Source: Clostridia bacterium (GTDB lineage Bacteria; Bacillota_A; Clostridia; Oscillospirales; Acutalibacteraceae). From it: a DNA stretch of 31,593 nt. The stretch spans positions 1-31,593 of the forward strand of contig JAFYUD010000261.1 of the NCBI GenBank assembly GCA_017549665.1. The letters run 5' to 3'. The notes under the pieces were generated by a model, which was not told where the DNA came from, searched no databases, and saw nothing but the letters and a program-made list of their open reading frames with translations. Positions 25,178 to 31,593 of the stretch are shown piece after piece. A program made the translations under genes and the position numbers. The first letter of the stretch is position 1. The number at the start of each line of letters is the position of its first letter.

Positions 25178-25873
25178 TTATAATAATACCTCTTTATTTG
25201 TTCCGTAGAAAATATCATCCCTGCCTGAAATCAGCTCAAAAAATGCTTCAAGCTTGCACCAATAGTCACTGCCGTAGTCCATTTCATAGGAATGACCCCA
25301 GATGTAAAATATCTTTTGCTCTGTGGGTTTAAGAGATATGAATTCTTCTCCCAGCTTCATCATTTCGTCAAAATCAAGATGATAAACCGAGGGATTGAAT
25401 CTGTACAGATTTTTCTGAATATCAAAATTACCTGTGCTTGTAATAGTACGGCTGTATCTGACACCTGTATTGTTGCGTATTATCTCAGCCACACGGTCAT
25501 CATTATTCACACCGCCGCCGGGATAAGCCATTCCCACAACCTCATAGCCCGCAAGCTCTGACAGTCTTATTCTGTCCTGCTCCACCTGAGCGATTATTTC
25601 TGCTTCTTCCAGAGTCGGAAGCATGGGATGAGTAAGAGTATGCACTGCAATTTCATGCCCCTCATAAACATGCCTTACATCATCGGGATGAATTTTATAA
25701 TGGGCAATAAGCTGATTTTCACGTCTGAGCATACCTCTCTGTCCGAGAAAGCCTGAATTTATATTGAATGTGCATTTAAGATTGTATTTATTAAGAAGCT
25801 CAATAAGTCTTATATCCTGAGTAACACCGTCATCATAACTGAATGTAACCGATTTGAGTTTTTTGTTATTCAT
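25178..25873 (-). CDS. Polysaccharide deacetylase (NodB-homology) family protein, no signal peptide
   Basis: A 231-residue NodB-fold protein. Motif 1 is TFSYDDG, the metal site is EIAVHTLTHP with the HxxxH-like pair, and motif 3 appears as AMAYPGGG-like GMAYPGGG. The C-terminal part has the conserved IFYIWGHSYEM stretch. Family members remove acetyl or formyl groups from sugars in a metal-dependent way. There is no signal peptide or membrane anchor, so it should act in the cytoplasm, which argues against a role on mature wall or chitin. The start is uncertain: ATG at 25873 or a GTG at 25882. A promoter just upstream would begin the transcript near 25884, leaving almost no leader. It is a single-gene unit. 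Confidence 0.84.
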   Translation of the reverse strand: MNNKKLKSVTFSYDDGVTQDIRLIELLNKYNLKCTFNINSGFLGQRGMLRRENQLIAHYKIHPDDVRHVYEGHEIAVHTLTHPMLPTLEEAEIIAQVEQDRIRLSELAGYEVVGMAYPGGGVNNDDRVAEIIRNNTGVRYSRTITSTGNFDIQKNLYRFNPSVYHLDFDEMMKLGEEFISLKPTEQKIFYIWGHSYEMDYGSDYWCKLEAFFELISGRDDIFYGTNKEVLL

Positions 25874-25890
25874 TTTTATCACCCGGAATA

Positions 25891-25919
25891 ATCATATCAC
25901 ACAAAAAAACCGATGTAAA
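25891..25919 (-). promoter_or_regulatory. Promoter of the deacetylase gene
   Basis: On the minus strand TTTACA (25914-25919), 17-base spacer, TATGAT (25891-25896). The predicted start point near 25884 is only about 11 bases from the ATG. Confidence 0.7.
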
Positions 25920-25943
25920 TACTTCCTGAGAATAAAAAAAAGA

Positions 25944-25969
25944 GACCGGAACGAGTCCGGTCAGTTTTT
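25944..25969 (-). terminator. Terminator of the 45-residue protein gene
   Basis: A 7-bp GC-rich stem GACCGGA/TCCGGTC with an ACGAG loop, 14 bases past the stop. On minus it is followed by TCTCTTTTTTTT; on plus by AGTTTTTTT, so it may work in both directions. Confidence 0.88.
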
Positions 25970-25976
25970 TTAAAAA

Positions 25977-26114
25977 TTAAAGTCCGAGATCAGCTCTGTT
26001 CTCTTCGGGTACGAGCTCGATGAGACCGCTAACAACTTCGTCAAGAAGGCCGAACTTGTTAAGAGCGATAGCAAGCTTGATAACTTTAACGAGAAGTTTG
26101 ATAAGTGTTACCAT
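25977..26114 (-). CDS. Small amphipathic protein of 45 residues, family not recognised
   Basis: A short gene with all signs of expression. AGGAGG lies eight bases before the ATG at 26114, a good promoter is 36 bases further up, and a strong terminator follows the stop. The product begins MVTLIKLLVKVIKLAIALNK and ends in PEENRADLGL. Residues 3-24 can form a helix with Lys6, Lys10, Lys13 and Lys20 on one face and Leu/Ile/Val on the other. After FGLLDE, residues 26-35 form a second, acidic helix. Four Lys and one Arg stand against six acidic residues. Every Ile is ATC and every Leu is CTT or CTC, which suggests high expression. There is no signal peptide or Gly-Gly leader. It may be a membrane-active peptide, a small regulator of the upstream operon or a structural mini-protein; I cannot choose. 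Confidence 0.8.
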   Translation of the reverse strand: MVTLIKLLVKVIKLAIALNKFGLLDEVVSGLIELVPEENRADLGL

Positions 26115-26149
26115 TATATTTTCCTCCTATAAATAATATTGGTATCATT

Positions 26150-26178
26150 ATAATACTATTTATAATCCCCACAGTCAA
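26150..26178 (-). promoter_or_regulatory. Promoter of the 45-residue protein gene
   Basis: On the minus strand TTGACT (26173-26178), 17-base spacer, TATTAT (26150-26155), followed by an overlapping TATAAT. It lies after the PI-PLC-like stop, which has no terminator, so read-through from the operon is also possible. Confidence 0.82.
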
Positions 26179-26234
26179 GAGAAAATGGAAATATTAACAA
26201 TTCGTTCAATTTTATATCAAATTTATTACAAAAT

Positions 26235-27134
26235 TTATTTTTTTAATTGCTTTTTTGAAAAGTTAGAGTTGATTATACTGTTACAGATTTCACTGTCAGT
26301 ATAGTCTGATGCCACTATTCCGTACCGTTTTCCTGCTGTGAAATCATATTTCTTCAGCTGCTTGTTGATGTAACGGACATTTATACTCGGCACAAAGCAA
26401 CATGTACAGCTTGTAAGACAGATTTTGAAGTCACATTCGTCTTTATTTTCAAGAAAACGTGTAACCGTGCCCCACTTTTTCTTTCCTTCAACCTTATAAG
26501 AATCCTGAACAAACATTGTTGCATACTTTTCAGATGTAACAAGCCGGCATATGTCACTTTTAAACCATGAATCAACCTGCTTTGTTCCCACATACGGATA
26601 CGATGTAAAATCAATTCCGCTGTCTGTATCGTCAAACTTTTCCTTATCTGCTGAAACAACACGCAGAAGAACAATTTTACCCCTTGCTTCACCAATTGTA
26701 GGAATTGCATTTTTCAGATACCATTTATTCTGATTATCTCTGATATATCTTTCATAAAAATCTGAATAAAATCTGTCACCCGTACCGCTGATAGTTTCCT
26801 TCAGCTGAAACAGGATTGTTTCAGTGGGATTCTTTTCAAGGAATTCAAGACACATTTTTACAATATCAGCAGCCGTAAGCTCCTGCGCAAAAAGCCCCTT
26901 TGATTTCTTACACGTTGCTATGCTGTGAGATGCCTTGAAAACATCGTTTTCGTACCTGAATCTGAAATCAAAATACCTGACACCGTTTTCAAGCTGTTCA
27001 TCAACCGTCAGGTGCTGTGTACGGCTTATGAATGAGAACGCAACAAAACACGTTGCACTGTCATGCGTACCGGGGATATTGATATCTGTTATAAGCTTTT
27101 CATCAGGCAACGAAGCCATCCATGAACTGTTCAT
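26235..27134 (-). CDS. Phosphatidylinositol-specific phospholipase C (X-domain) homologue
   Basis: A 299-residue protein with the bacterial PI-PLC TIM-barrel pattern. INIPGTHDS carries the first catalytic His (His24) with Asp25; VRYFDFRFR provides Asp56 and Arg58; FKASHSI provides the second catalytic His (His70). FLEKNPTETILFQLKE and ARGKIVLLR are further family motifs. Such enzymes split a phosphodiester to give a cyclic inositol phosphate from phosphatidylinositol or a glycan-linked form. Known bacterial forms are secreted, but this one has no signal peptide, so it would act inside the cell or have another substrate. The start follows the phosphoesterase stop by one base, with only a weak ribosome site, so translation is coupled. 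It is the last large gene of the three-gene operon. Confidence 0.84.
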   Translation of the reverse strand: MNSSWMASLPDEKLITDINIPGTHDSATCFVAFSFISRTQHLTVDEQLENGVRYFDFRFRYENDVFKASHSIATCKKSKGLFAQELTAADIVKMCLEFLEKNPTETILFQLKETISGTGDRFYSDFYERYIRDNQNKWYLKNAIPTIGEARGKIVLLRVVSADKEKFDDTDSGIDFTSYPYVGTKQVDSWFKSDICRLVTSEKYATMFVQDSYKVEGKKKWGTVTRFLENKDECDFKICLTSCTCCFVPSINVRYINKQLKKYDFTAGKRYGIVASDYTDSEICNSIINSNFSKKQLKK

Positions 27135-27135
27135 A

Positions 27136-28497
27136 TCACTTTAATTTCAGGACAGCATTGTAATCCGATACCGAATAATTGCCTAAAGTATTTTTAAGCA
27201 TATCATAGAAATCAAGCTGTTCTCCCTGAGAACCTTTCATTTTTTTATTCAGAATTGACCACAAAGGCCTGAGTCGTCTGAAAACTCTCAGCACCGTATC
27301 ACCGGTGGGCGTACCCTCAATAAACGGCTGATCGCCTTCAAACATATATCTTACTATATCAACAGCAAGATCAATGAATTTAACATTTTTAATCTCTTTA
27401 TCACACTTCACAAGAAGCAGTTTTGCAATTCTGCCCACTGTCCACTCAGAAAGTGCACCGCCGATTTTACGGACTATGGGATAAATTTTCGGATTATCCT
27501 TGACATTAAGCTTTCTGAGTATTCTGCCGGGATCGGTTTTCATACCTGTGATAAGAACTCTTATCATTCGTTCAAACTGATCACGCATATACTCAGTGCA
27601 GTCCTTACCATTTGTATCCCATTCAAAATCAGGCACGGGAATACTCTTTATATCAACGGCGGAATCATCCTCAACCGTTACAAGACGCATGAATGCTGGA
27701 CAACCGATTGCCGAGCCTGTACAGACATCGTAAAAGATATTTCCGTTTTCTGTTGTAACGGAATTGATACTCTGATTATGCATATGACCTGTAAAAATCA
27801 GATGCACGCCGTTATCTGCAAGAAGTGTATAAAGCTTTTTACTTTCCTTCTGCCTTGCATCAGGAATAAGCGTAAGTACAGGCTGACCGGGAAGCACGGG
27901 ATAATGCTCCATTGCGATCATCATCTGCCCGTCGTCCTCTGCTTTTTTCATCTGCTCCGTTGCCCATGCAAGAAGCTCATCTGTATATGCAATATTTTTT
28001 CTTTCTTCACTGTCATTGCAAAGCACAAGAAGTCTGAGTCCCTCTGTAAGCTGTGCCACATAGGAAAGATTTTCTCTGTAAAAAGATATTGCCTTATCGT
28101 AACCAAAATCCTTGTAATAGTCATAGAGATCAAAGAAGCCGACCCCTTCGACTGTCTGTCTGCCCTCTTCGGTATATTCAAAAGGATTCTGCTCCATATC
28201 GTGTCCTGCAGTGACGACATAGACATCCTTGCCTGCGTCTTTAAGCTTATTGAGAAGCTGTACGAATTCTTCATGGCTTGCCTTCTCACCGTTGAACGAA
28301 AGGTCACCTGCAATGAGAATTGTATCTGTCTGGGTCTGCTTTGCAAGGTAATCAAAAACTGCATCATTTATATACGGAGTTTCCGCAAAGCATTTCTGTT
28401 CAAAATCCATGAACTCCTCGTATGCTTTGCCGCTTGCCGAAAGACTTTTTGCAAAATAATGTGTATCAGTTATAACAAAAAACTTAAACTGCTGCAT
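27136..28497 (-). CDS. Calcineurin-like metallophosphoesterase
   Basis: A 453-residue phosphoesterase. Metal-binding motifs in order are ITDTHYF (Asp11, His13), AGDLSFNG (Asp65), TAGHD (His99-Asp100), MEHYP and TGHMHNQ. The usual GNHD motif reads AGHD, so the Asn that bridges the metals is missing or shifted; some Firmicute relatives carry similar variants. The C-terminal 150 residues (with ERMIRVLITGMK and RYMFEGDQPF) are not a known domain to me. No signal peptide is present. It starts inside the last bases of the transporter gene (14-base overlap, with GGAGGA upstream) and is followed one base later by the PI-PLC-like gene. The shared operon suggests that it hydrolyses a phosphate or phosphodiester linked to the transported compound; this is inference. 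Confidence 0.83.
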   Translation of the reverse strand: MQQFKFFVITDTHYFAKSLSASGKAYEEFMDFEQKCFAETPYINDAVFDYLAKQTQTDTILIAGDLSFNGEKASHEEFVQLLNKLKDAGKDVYVVTAGHDMEQNPFEYTEEGRQTVEGVGFFDLYDYYKDFGYDKAISFYRENLSYVAQLTEGLRLLVLCNDSEERKNIAYTDELLAWATEQMKKAEDDGQMMIAMEHYPVLPGQPVLTLIPDARQKESKKLYTLLADNGVHLIFTGHMHNQSINSVTTENGNIFYDVCTGSAIGCPAFMRLVTVEDDSAVDIKSIPVPDFEWDTNGKDCTEYMRDQFERMIRVLITGMKTDPGRILRKLNVKDNPKIYPIVRKIGGALSEWTVGRIAKLLLVKCDKEIKNVKFIDLAVDIVRYMFEGDQPFIEGTPTGDTVLRVFRRLRPLWSILNKKMKGSQGEQLDFYDMLKNTLGNYSVSDYNAVLKLK

Positions 28498-29908
28498 TGT
28501 CTTCCTCCGATGAAGCTTCAGCCTGCTGTCTTCTTGCCACGACCTGATTATGAATATCTTCCTTTGTCTTACCTGTCAGCTTATAGAAGAAGAAAGGCAC
28601 ACCTGCAAGGAACATCATAATACCGTGAATGATTGTATAGAAGAATAAAAGAAGAATTTTTGTATCAAAGCTCTGATCAGGAGCGTTGGGAACATAGTGG
28701 ATAATTGAATCGTCACCGTAAAGCACAAGAGGTGCAAGTGAGCTTGCGATTGTGCCGCTGATAAGTGTTCCGATTGAAATAACAAAGGGCATTGAAGCAT
28801 CAAGACGCTTACCGGTTTTAAGCTCAATATCTTCAAGCACATCTGCCTGGAACATTGAAGGCAGAAGATTTGATGCACCGAACTGAAGACCGATAAGGAA
28901 AAGGAATGCAACAAAAACAACCATAAGAACAGGATTGGGATTTTTGAAGTAGAAATATCCCACCGTAAATGCAATACAGTTTGCTGTTACAGAGTAAATA
29001 CCGCTTGCAATGTAAAGCACTCTTGCATTGAACTTCTTGAGAAGGAAGTTGATTACAAGCATACCTACAGCTGTACCGATACCTACGGGAAGAACGAAAA
29101 TAATCTTCTTTGAAGCTGAGCCGAGAACTGCAATAGCAAGGAATGTTTCCATATAAGTTGCAATACCTCTGAAGCTCTTGAGAAATTCAGAGAAAATAAT
29201 TGTCCATGCATACTTGTTGCTGATAATATCCTTGAAGCCTTCAAGAGGATTCTTTTTCTCTGCTGTGTAAGGAATTCTTTCTCTTACAACATTCATACCG
29301 AGAAGAACGGTAATAACACCTGCAACACCGCAGATTGCAGAGCTGATTATGTACTGAAGACCTTCGTTATCCTTCCAGATAAGACCGACAACAAGAAGAA
29401 CCACAAGAGGTGCAGAGTTACCGATAGCAGATGAAATACTTCTGAATGAAAGAAGCTGGTCACGCTCTTTCATATTGGGAGTCATAACATTGGCAATCAT
29501 ATTGATTGAATTACCGAATGTGCAGATAATACCCCATGCGATATTGATTGTAAGAACGTAAATAATAAGTGTTGTGCCTGCAATACCCTTAGGTGCTATA
29601 AAGTTAAGCATAAGCACAATAAGCATGGGCAATGCAATTGTAAGTACAATAGGTCTGAATTTTCCTTTTTTACCCATTCTTCTTCCGTCAATGTACATAA
29701 CGATAAAGAAATTGAGAACAAAACATGACACACTTGTTATTGCTGAACAAAGTGAGTTCATGTCTTCTGAAAGACCGAGAACGTTAACAAGGTAAGCATT
29801 TCTGTTGCCGCCTACCATACCTGTCATCATTGTGTAAAAGAATACGCCTGCCAGATACAGTATCCATTCATTGGTTTTCAGATGCTTTTTTTCTGTTGAA
29901 TTACTCAT
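28484..29908 (-). CDS. MFS transporter, GPH (sugar:cation symporter) type
   Basis: A 474-residue membrane protein with about twelve transmembrane segments. It shows the major facilitator layout and GPH/MelB-like features: YIDGRRMGKKGKFRPIVL in the first cytoplasmic loop, NMIANVMTPNMKERDQLLSF in the middle, and SMFQADVLEDIELKTGKR in the second half, the equivalent of the MelB-family charged loop. Such carriers import sugars, glycosides or related polar solutes with a cation. The start is taken at 29908, where GGGGAGG lies seven bases upstream; a longer reading to 29947 would include the ribosome site. It leads the operon with the phosphoesterase and the PI-PLC-like gene and has a promoter in the region shared with the divergent WYL regulator. 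Confidence 0.85.
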   Translation of the reverse strand: MSNSTEKKHLKTNEWILYLAGVFFYTMMTGMVGGNRNAYLVNVLGLSEDMNSLCSAITSVSCFVLNFFIVMYIDGRRMGKKGKFRPIVLTIALPMLIVLMLNFIAPKGIAGTTLIIYVLTINIAWGIICTFGNSINMIANVMTPNMKERDQLLSFRSISSAIGNSAPLVVLLVVGLIWKDNEGLQYIISSAICGVAGVITVLLGMNVVRERIPYTAEKKNPLEGFKDIISNKYAWTIIFSEFLKSFRGIATYMETFLAIAVLGSASKKIIFVLPVGIGTAVGMLVINFLLKKFNARVLYIASGIYSVTANCIAFTVGYFYFKNPNPVLMVVFVAFLFLIGLQFGASNLLPSMFQADVLEDIELKTGKRLDASMPFVISIGTLISGTIASSLAPLVLYGDDSIIHYVPNAPDQSFDTKILLLFFYTIIHGIMMFLAGVPFFFYKLTGKTKEDIHNQVVARRQQAEASSEEDNAAV

Positions 29909-29925
29909 AAAGTTTCCTCCCCTGC

Positions 29926-29949
29926 AATTTACACAACAAATGTGCAATT
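29926..29949. promoter_or_regulatory. Dyad-symmetric element in the transporter leader
   Basis: CACA (29932-29935) and TGTG (29941-29944) are mirrored around five bases and flanked by AATT on each side with a one-base offset. It lies between the transporter promoter and its ribosome site, so it could be an operator for the divergent regulator. Confidence 0.45.
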
Positions 29950-29962
29950 ACTGTCACTTATG

Positions 29963-29992
29963 ATTATAGCACACGGCATTACAGCAAATCAA
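29963..29992 (-). promoter_or_regulatory. Promoter of the transporter/phosphoesterase/PI-PLC operon
   Basis: On the minus strand TTGATT (29987-29992), 18-base spacer, perfect TATAAT (29963-29968). The start point would be near 29956. Confidence 0.75.
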
Positions 29993-30061
29993 CACCCTAA
30001 TTTTTAATAATTATTCAAAAAAAATATTGTAATTGTACTTCTAATCGGACATTTAATGTTG

Positions 30062-30067
30062 TATAAT
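30062..30067 (+). promoter_or_regulatory. Likely -10 element of the WYL regulator gene
   Basis: A perfect TATAAT 45 bases before the start codon. No convincing -35 hexamer is at the right distance, so the promoter is weak or needs an activator. Confidence 0.5.
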
Positions 30068-30111
30068 ACGATTGTGATAATCAACAAACCTTATTCAAAG
30101 GAGACTGTCTT

Positions 30112-31098
30112 ATGCCTAAATCTGAAAATCAGAAGCTCAAGCTGTTATACATAGCAGATTTTCTTACCGAAAAAACTGACGAAAACCACTCTGTCACATC
30201 CGTGGACATTATCAGCATGCTCGCATCAAACGGCATTGCCGCCGAAAGAAAAAGCATTTATGCAGATATTGATGCGCTGAGAAATTTCGGCATGGATATC
30301 GATATCGCAAAAGGCAGGACAGGCGGCATAAGACTTCTTTCAAAGAAATTTGAGCTTACTGAGCTTAAGCTGCTTGTTGATGCGATTCAGGCTTCCCGCT
30401 TCATCACTGAAAAGAAAAGCTATGCACTTATCAGAAAGCTCAGCGAGATGACAAGTGAATACGAAAGAAAAGAATTACAGCGCCTTGTTTTCATTTCAAA
30501 CAGAATCAAAAATGAAAACGAATCAATCTATTACAGCACTGACAATATCTACAACGCAATCAATACTGACAAGCAGATATCATTCCTTTACTTCAATTAC
30601 GGCGCAGATAAGAAAAAACACTATCATAACAACAACCAGCCAATTACAATCAGCCCCTACGGTTTACAGTATGACAGTGAAAAATATTATCTTATTGCTT
30701 ACGATGCCAAGTCTGACATCATAAAGCATTATCGTGTTGACAAGATGGAAAATGTTATTATCACCGACAAAACCAGAATCGGCAAGGAGCATTTCAAGAA
30801 ATTTGATGTGGCAGCATATTCAAACGCAACACTCAAGATGTATTCCGGTACAATAGCAAATGTCACCCTCAAGTGCCCCGACAAATTCGCAGGCGCAATC
30901 ATAGATAAATTCGGAAAAAAGGTTAAATTCTTCCCCACTGATGACGGAGAATACACAGTAACCGTTGAAGCAGCGCTGACTCCGACATTGTATTCATGGG
31001 TATTCACTTTCGGCGGAGAAATGAAAATCACCCATCCGCAGAAAGCTGTGCAGGAATACAGAAAGCAGCTTAAAGATGCATTGAAGGCAATGGAATAA
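30112..31098 (+). CDS. WYL-domain transcriptional regulator with N-terminal HTH (YafY family)
   Basis: A 328-residue cytoplasmic regulator. The N-terminal winged helix-turn-helix (about residues 8-70) shows ERKSIYADIDALRNFGMDID, followed by the GGIRLL wing typical of HTH_11/DeoR-like YafY proteins. A helical linker (with ELKLLVDAIQASRFI) leads to the WYL domain around ISPYGLQYDSEKYYLIAYD and KHYRVDKMENV, then the WCX extension. WYL domains sense a small ligand or nucleic acid; the signal here is unknown. AAAGGAG lies about seven bases before the ATG. It is transcribed away from the transporter operon across a 203-base gap with promoters on both sides, so the operon is its most likely target. 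Confidence 0.88.
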   Translation: MPKSENQKLKLLYIADFLTEKTDENHSVTSVDIISMLASNGIAAERKSIYADIDALRNFGMDIDIAKGRTGGIRLLSKKFELTELKLLVDAIQASRFITEKKSYALIRKLSEMTSEYERKELQRLVFISNRIKNENESIYYSTDNIYNAINTDKQISFLYFNYGADKKKHYHNNNQPITISPYGLQYDSEKYYLIAYDAKSDIIKHYRVDKMENVIITDKTRIGKEHFKKFDVAAYSNATLKMYSGTIANVTLKCPDKFAGAIIDKFGKKVKFFPTDDGEYTVTVEAALTPTLYSWVFTFGGEMKITHPQKAVQEYRKQLKDALKAME

Positions 31099-31308
31099 CT
31101 TTAAATCAGTTCCGTGCAAATGAATGATGAATTTCTGCTATTTAAGTCACAAGTATAAATAAATGTATTGATATGGTGAATTAAAATGCCAATAGGGAGA
31201 AGTAGAAAATTTCGATATTTCTAATTTATCTAACAATGTTTTTAGACTAATTTGCCAGCGTTAAGAGAATATATTCAAAACATTAGAGTATAATACTTTT
31301 TCAAAATG

Positions 31309-31337
31309 TTGATTTTTTATTTTAAATGTGATATATT
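31309..31337 (+). promoter_or_regulatory. Promoter of the T-box transcript
   Basis: TTGATT (31309-31314), 17-base spacer, TATATT (31332-31337) with a TG one base ahead. The start point is near 31344. The AT-rich stretch 31099-31308 between the WYL gene and this promoter holds no gene or clear terminator that I can see. Confidence 0.75.
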
Positions 31338-31344
31338 ACATACA

Positions 31345-31593
31345 ATAGCAATGACGAGAAAGAGTAAGCATCTGAAGCTTTTCAGAGAATCCCATCATCT
31401 TTTGGATGTGCTGTGAATGGGTAAAGTGAATTCTGCTGAACATGGTCTCTGAGCTGCGTACCGAGCTTTATGTTAGGCTACGCCGGGATCGCCCGTAACA
31501 GCGATAGAGTTTCGACAGATCATTTCCTGTCCGAACTTGATAAGGCTTGTTGTCGTGAGAAACAAGTGAATTAGGGTGGTAACACGTGAGTAA
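31345..31593 (+). ncRNA. T-box riboswitch leader, 3' end outside window
   Basis: A tRNA-sensing leader that runs to the window edge. Stem I is present: AGAGTA (loop E side, 31361-31366), AGCA/UGCU closing helix (31367-31370 with 31434-31437), CAGAGA bulge region (31383-31388) and a distal loop GGATGTGCTGTG. The specifier loop reads GAA-CAU-GG from 31438. The CUCUGAGCU block and stem II/III region follow, and the T-box itself is AGGGTGGTAACACG (31573-31586), close to the AGGGTGGNACCGCG consensus. In the usual register the specifier is CAU (His); shifted by one base it is AUG (Met). The UGGU at 31577-31580 would pair with a tRNA ending ACCA, which fits tRNA-Met and not tRNA-His (C73). The terminator and controlled gene are beyond the window. 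Confidence 0.9.

Noticed and set aside
26115..26234. Terminator after the PI-PLC-like gene
   Set aside because: Only weak AT-rich pairings are visible, with no GC stem and T-run.
27778..28620. A 280-codon open frame on plus
   Set aside because: It lies opposite the phosphoesterase gene and the end of the transporter gene, both of which have clear family motifs. It has no ribosome site and its Cys/Leu/Lys-rich product looks like antisense of real coding DNA.
31099..31308. Small genes in the AT-rich gap after the WYL regulator
   Set aside because: The frames I tried have about 12 codons and no ribosome site.
1..31593. CRISPR array, insertion sequence, tRNA or rRNA gene, prophage remains
   Set aside because: No regularly spaced repeats, transposase motifs, tRNA cloverleaf or rRNA sequence were seen in the window.

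Overview
The window looks like chromosomal DNA of an endospore-lineage, anaerobic Gram-positive bacterium of class Clostridia, most likely an Oscillospiraceae/Ruminococcaceae relative. The grounds are a Firmicute-style division and cell wall (dcw) cluster with mraZ, divIB and a PASTA-type penicillin-binding protein; a spoVAC gene; a dockerin protein with a type I calcium loop; strong AGGAGG-type ribosome sites; a T-box leader; and moderate G+C. The MurE ligase carries the DNPR motif, which points to meso-diaminopimelate peptidoglycan. The organism assignment is inference from gene content, not a database match.

Layout. (1) 1-4093, plus strand: the end of lepA, then hemW and a secreted right-handed beta-helix (GH141-like) protein, joined by 1-base and 4-base overlaps. 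(2) 4140-6218, minus strand: a secreted dockerin protein and an ArsB/NhaD/SLC13-type permease, each its own unit. (3) 6374-8993, minus strand: an operon of an acyl-carrier-like protein, a HAD phosphatase and proS. (4) 9171-23436, minus strand: the dcw cluster in the order mraZ, rsmH, ftsL, pbpB/ftsI, murE, murF, mraY, ftsW, murG, murA, ftsQ/divIB, ftsZ. Its main promoter is upstream of mraZ, with repeated MraZ-like boxes in the leader. ftsZ has a second promoter, and a terminator-like hairpin lies between ftsL and pbpB. murD, murC and ftsA are absent from the cluster. (5) 23714-25873: a secreted SH3/C39-like peptidase and a stand-alone spoVAC on plus, facing a NodB-type deacetylase on minus. 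(6) 25977-29908, minus strand: a GPH-type transporter, a calcineurin-like phosphoesterase and a PI-PLC-like protein in an overlapping operon, followed by a 45-residue amphipathic protein gene with its own promoter, ribosome site and terminator. A WYL regulator is divergent from this operon. (7) 31345-31593, plus strand: a T-box leader whose controlled gene lies beyond the window.

How the parts work together. MurA, MurE and MurF act in cytoplasmic precursor synthesis, MraY and MurG make the lipid-linked precursors, FtsW and the class B PBP polymerise and cross-link septal wall, and FtsZ, FtsQ and FtsL organise the divisome. The transporter-phosphoesterase-PI-PLC operon may import and cleave a phosphodiester compound under the WYL regulator.

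The most unusual items are the unannotated 45-residue gene, the acyl-carrier-like protein with Glu in place of the phosphopantetheine Ser, the terminator-like hairpin inside the dcw cluster, the hairpin that covers the spoVAC ribosome site, and a T-box whose codon register and discriminator base point to different tRNAs.
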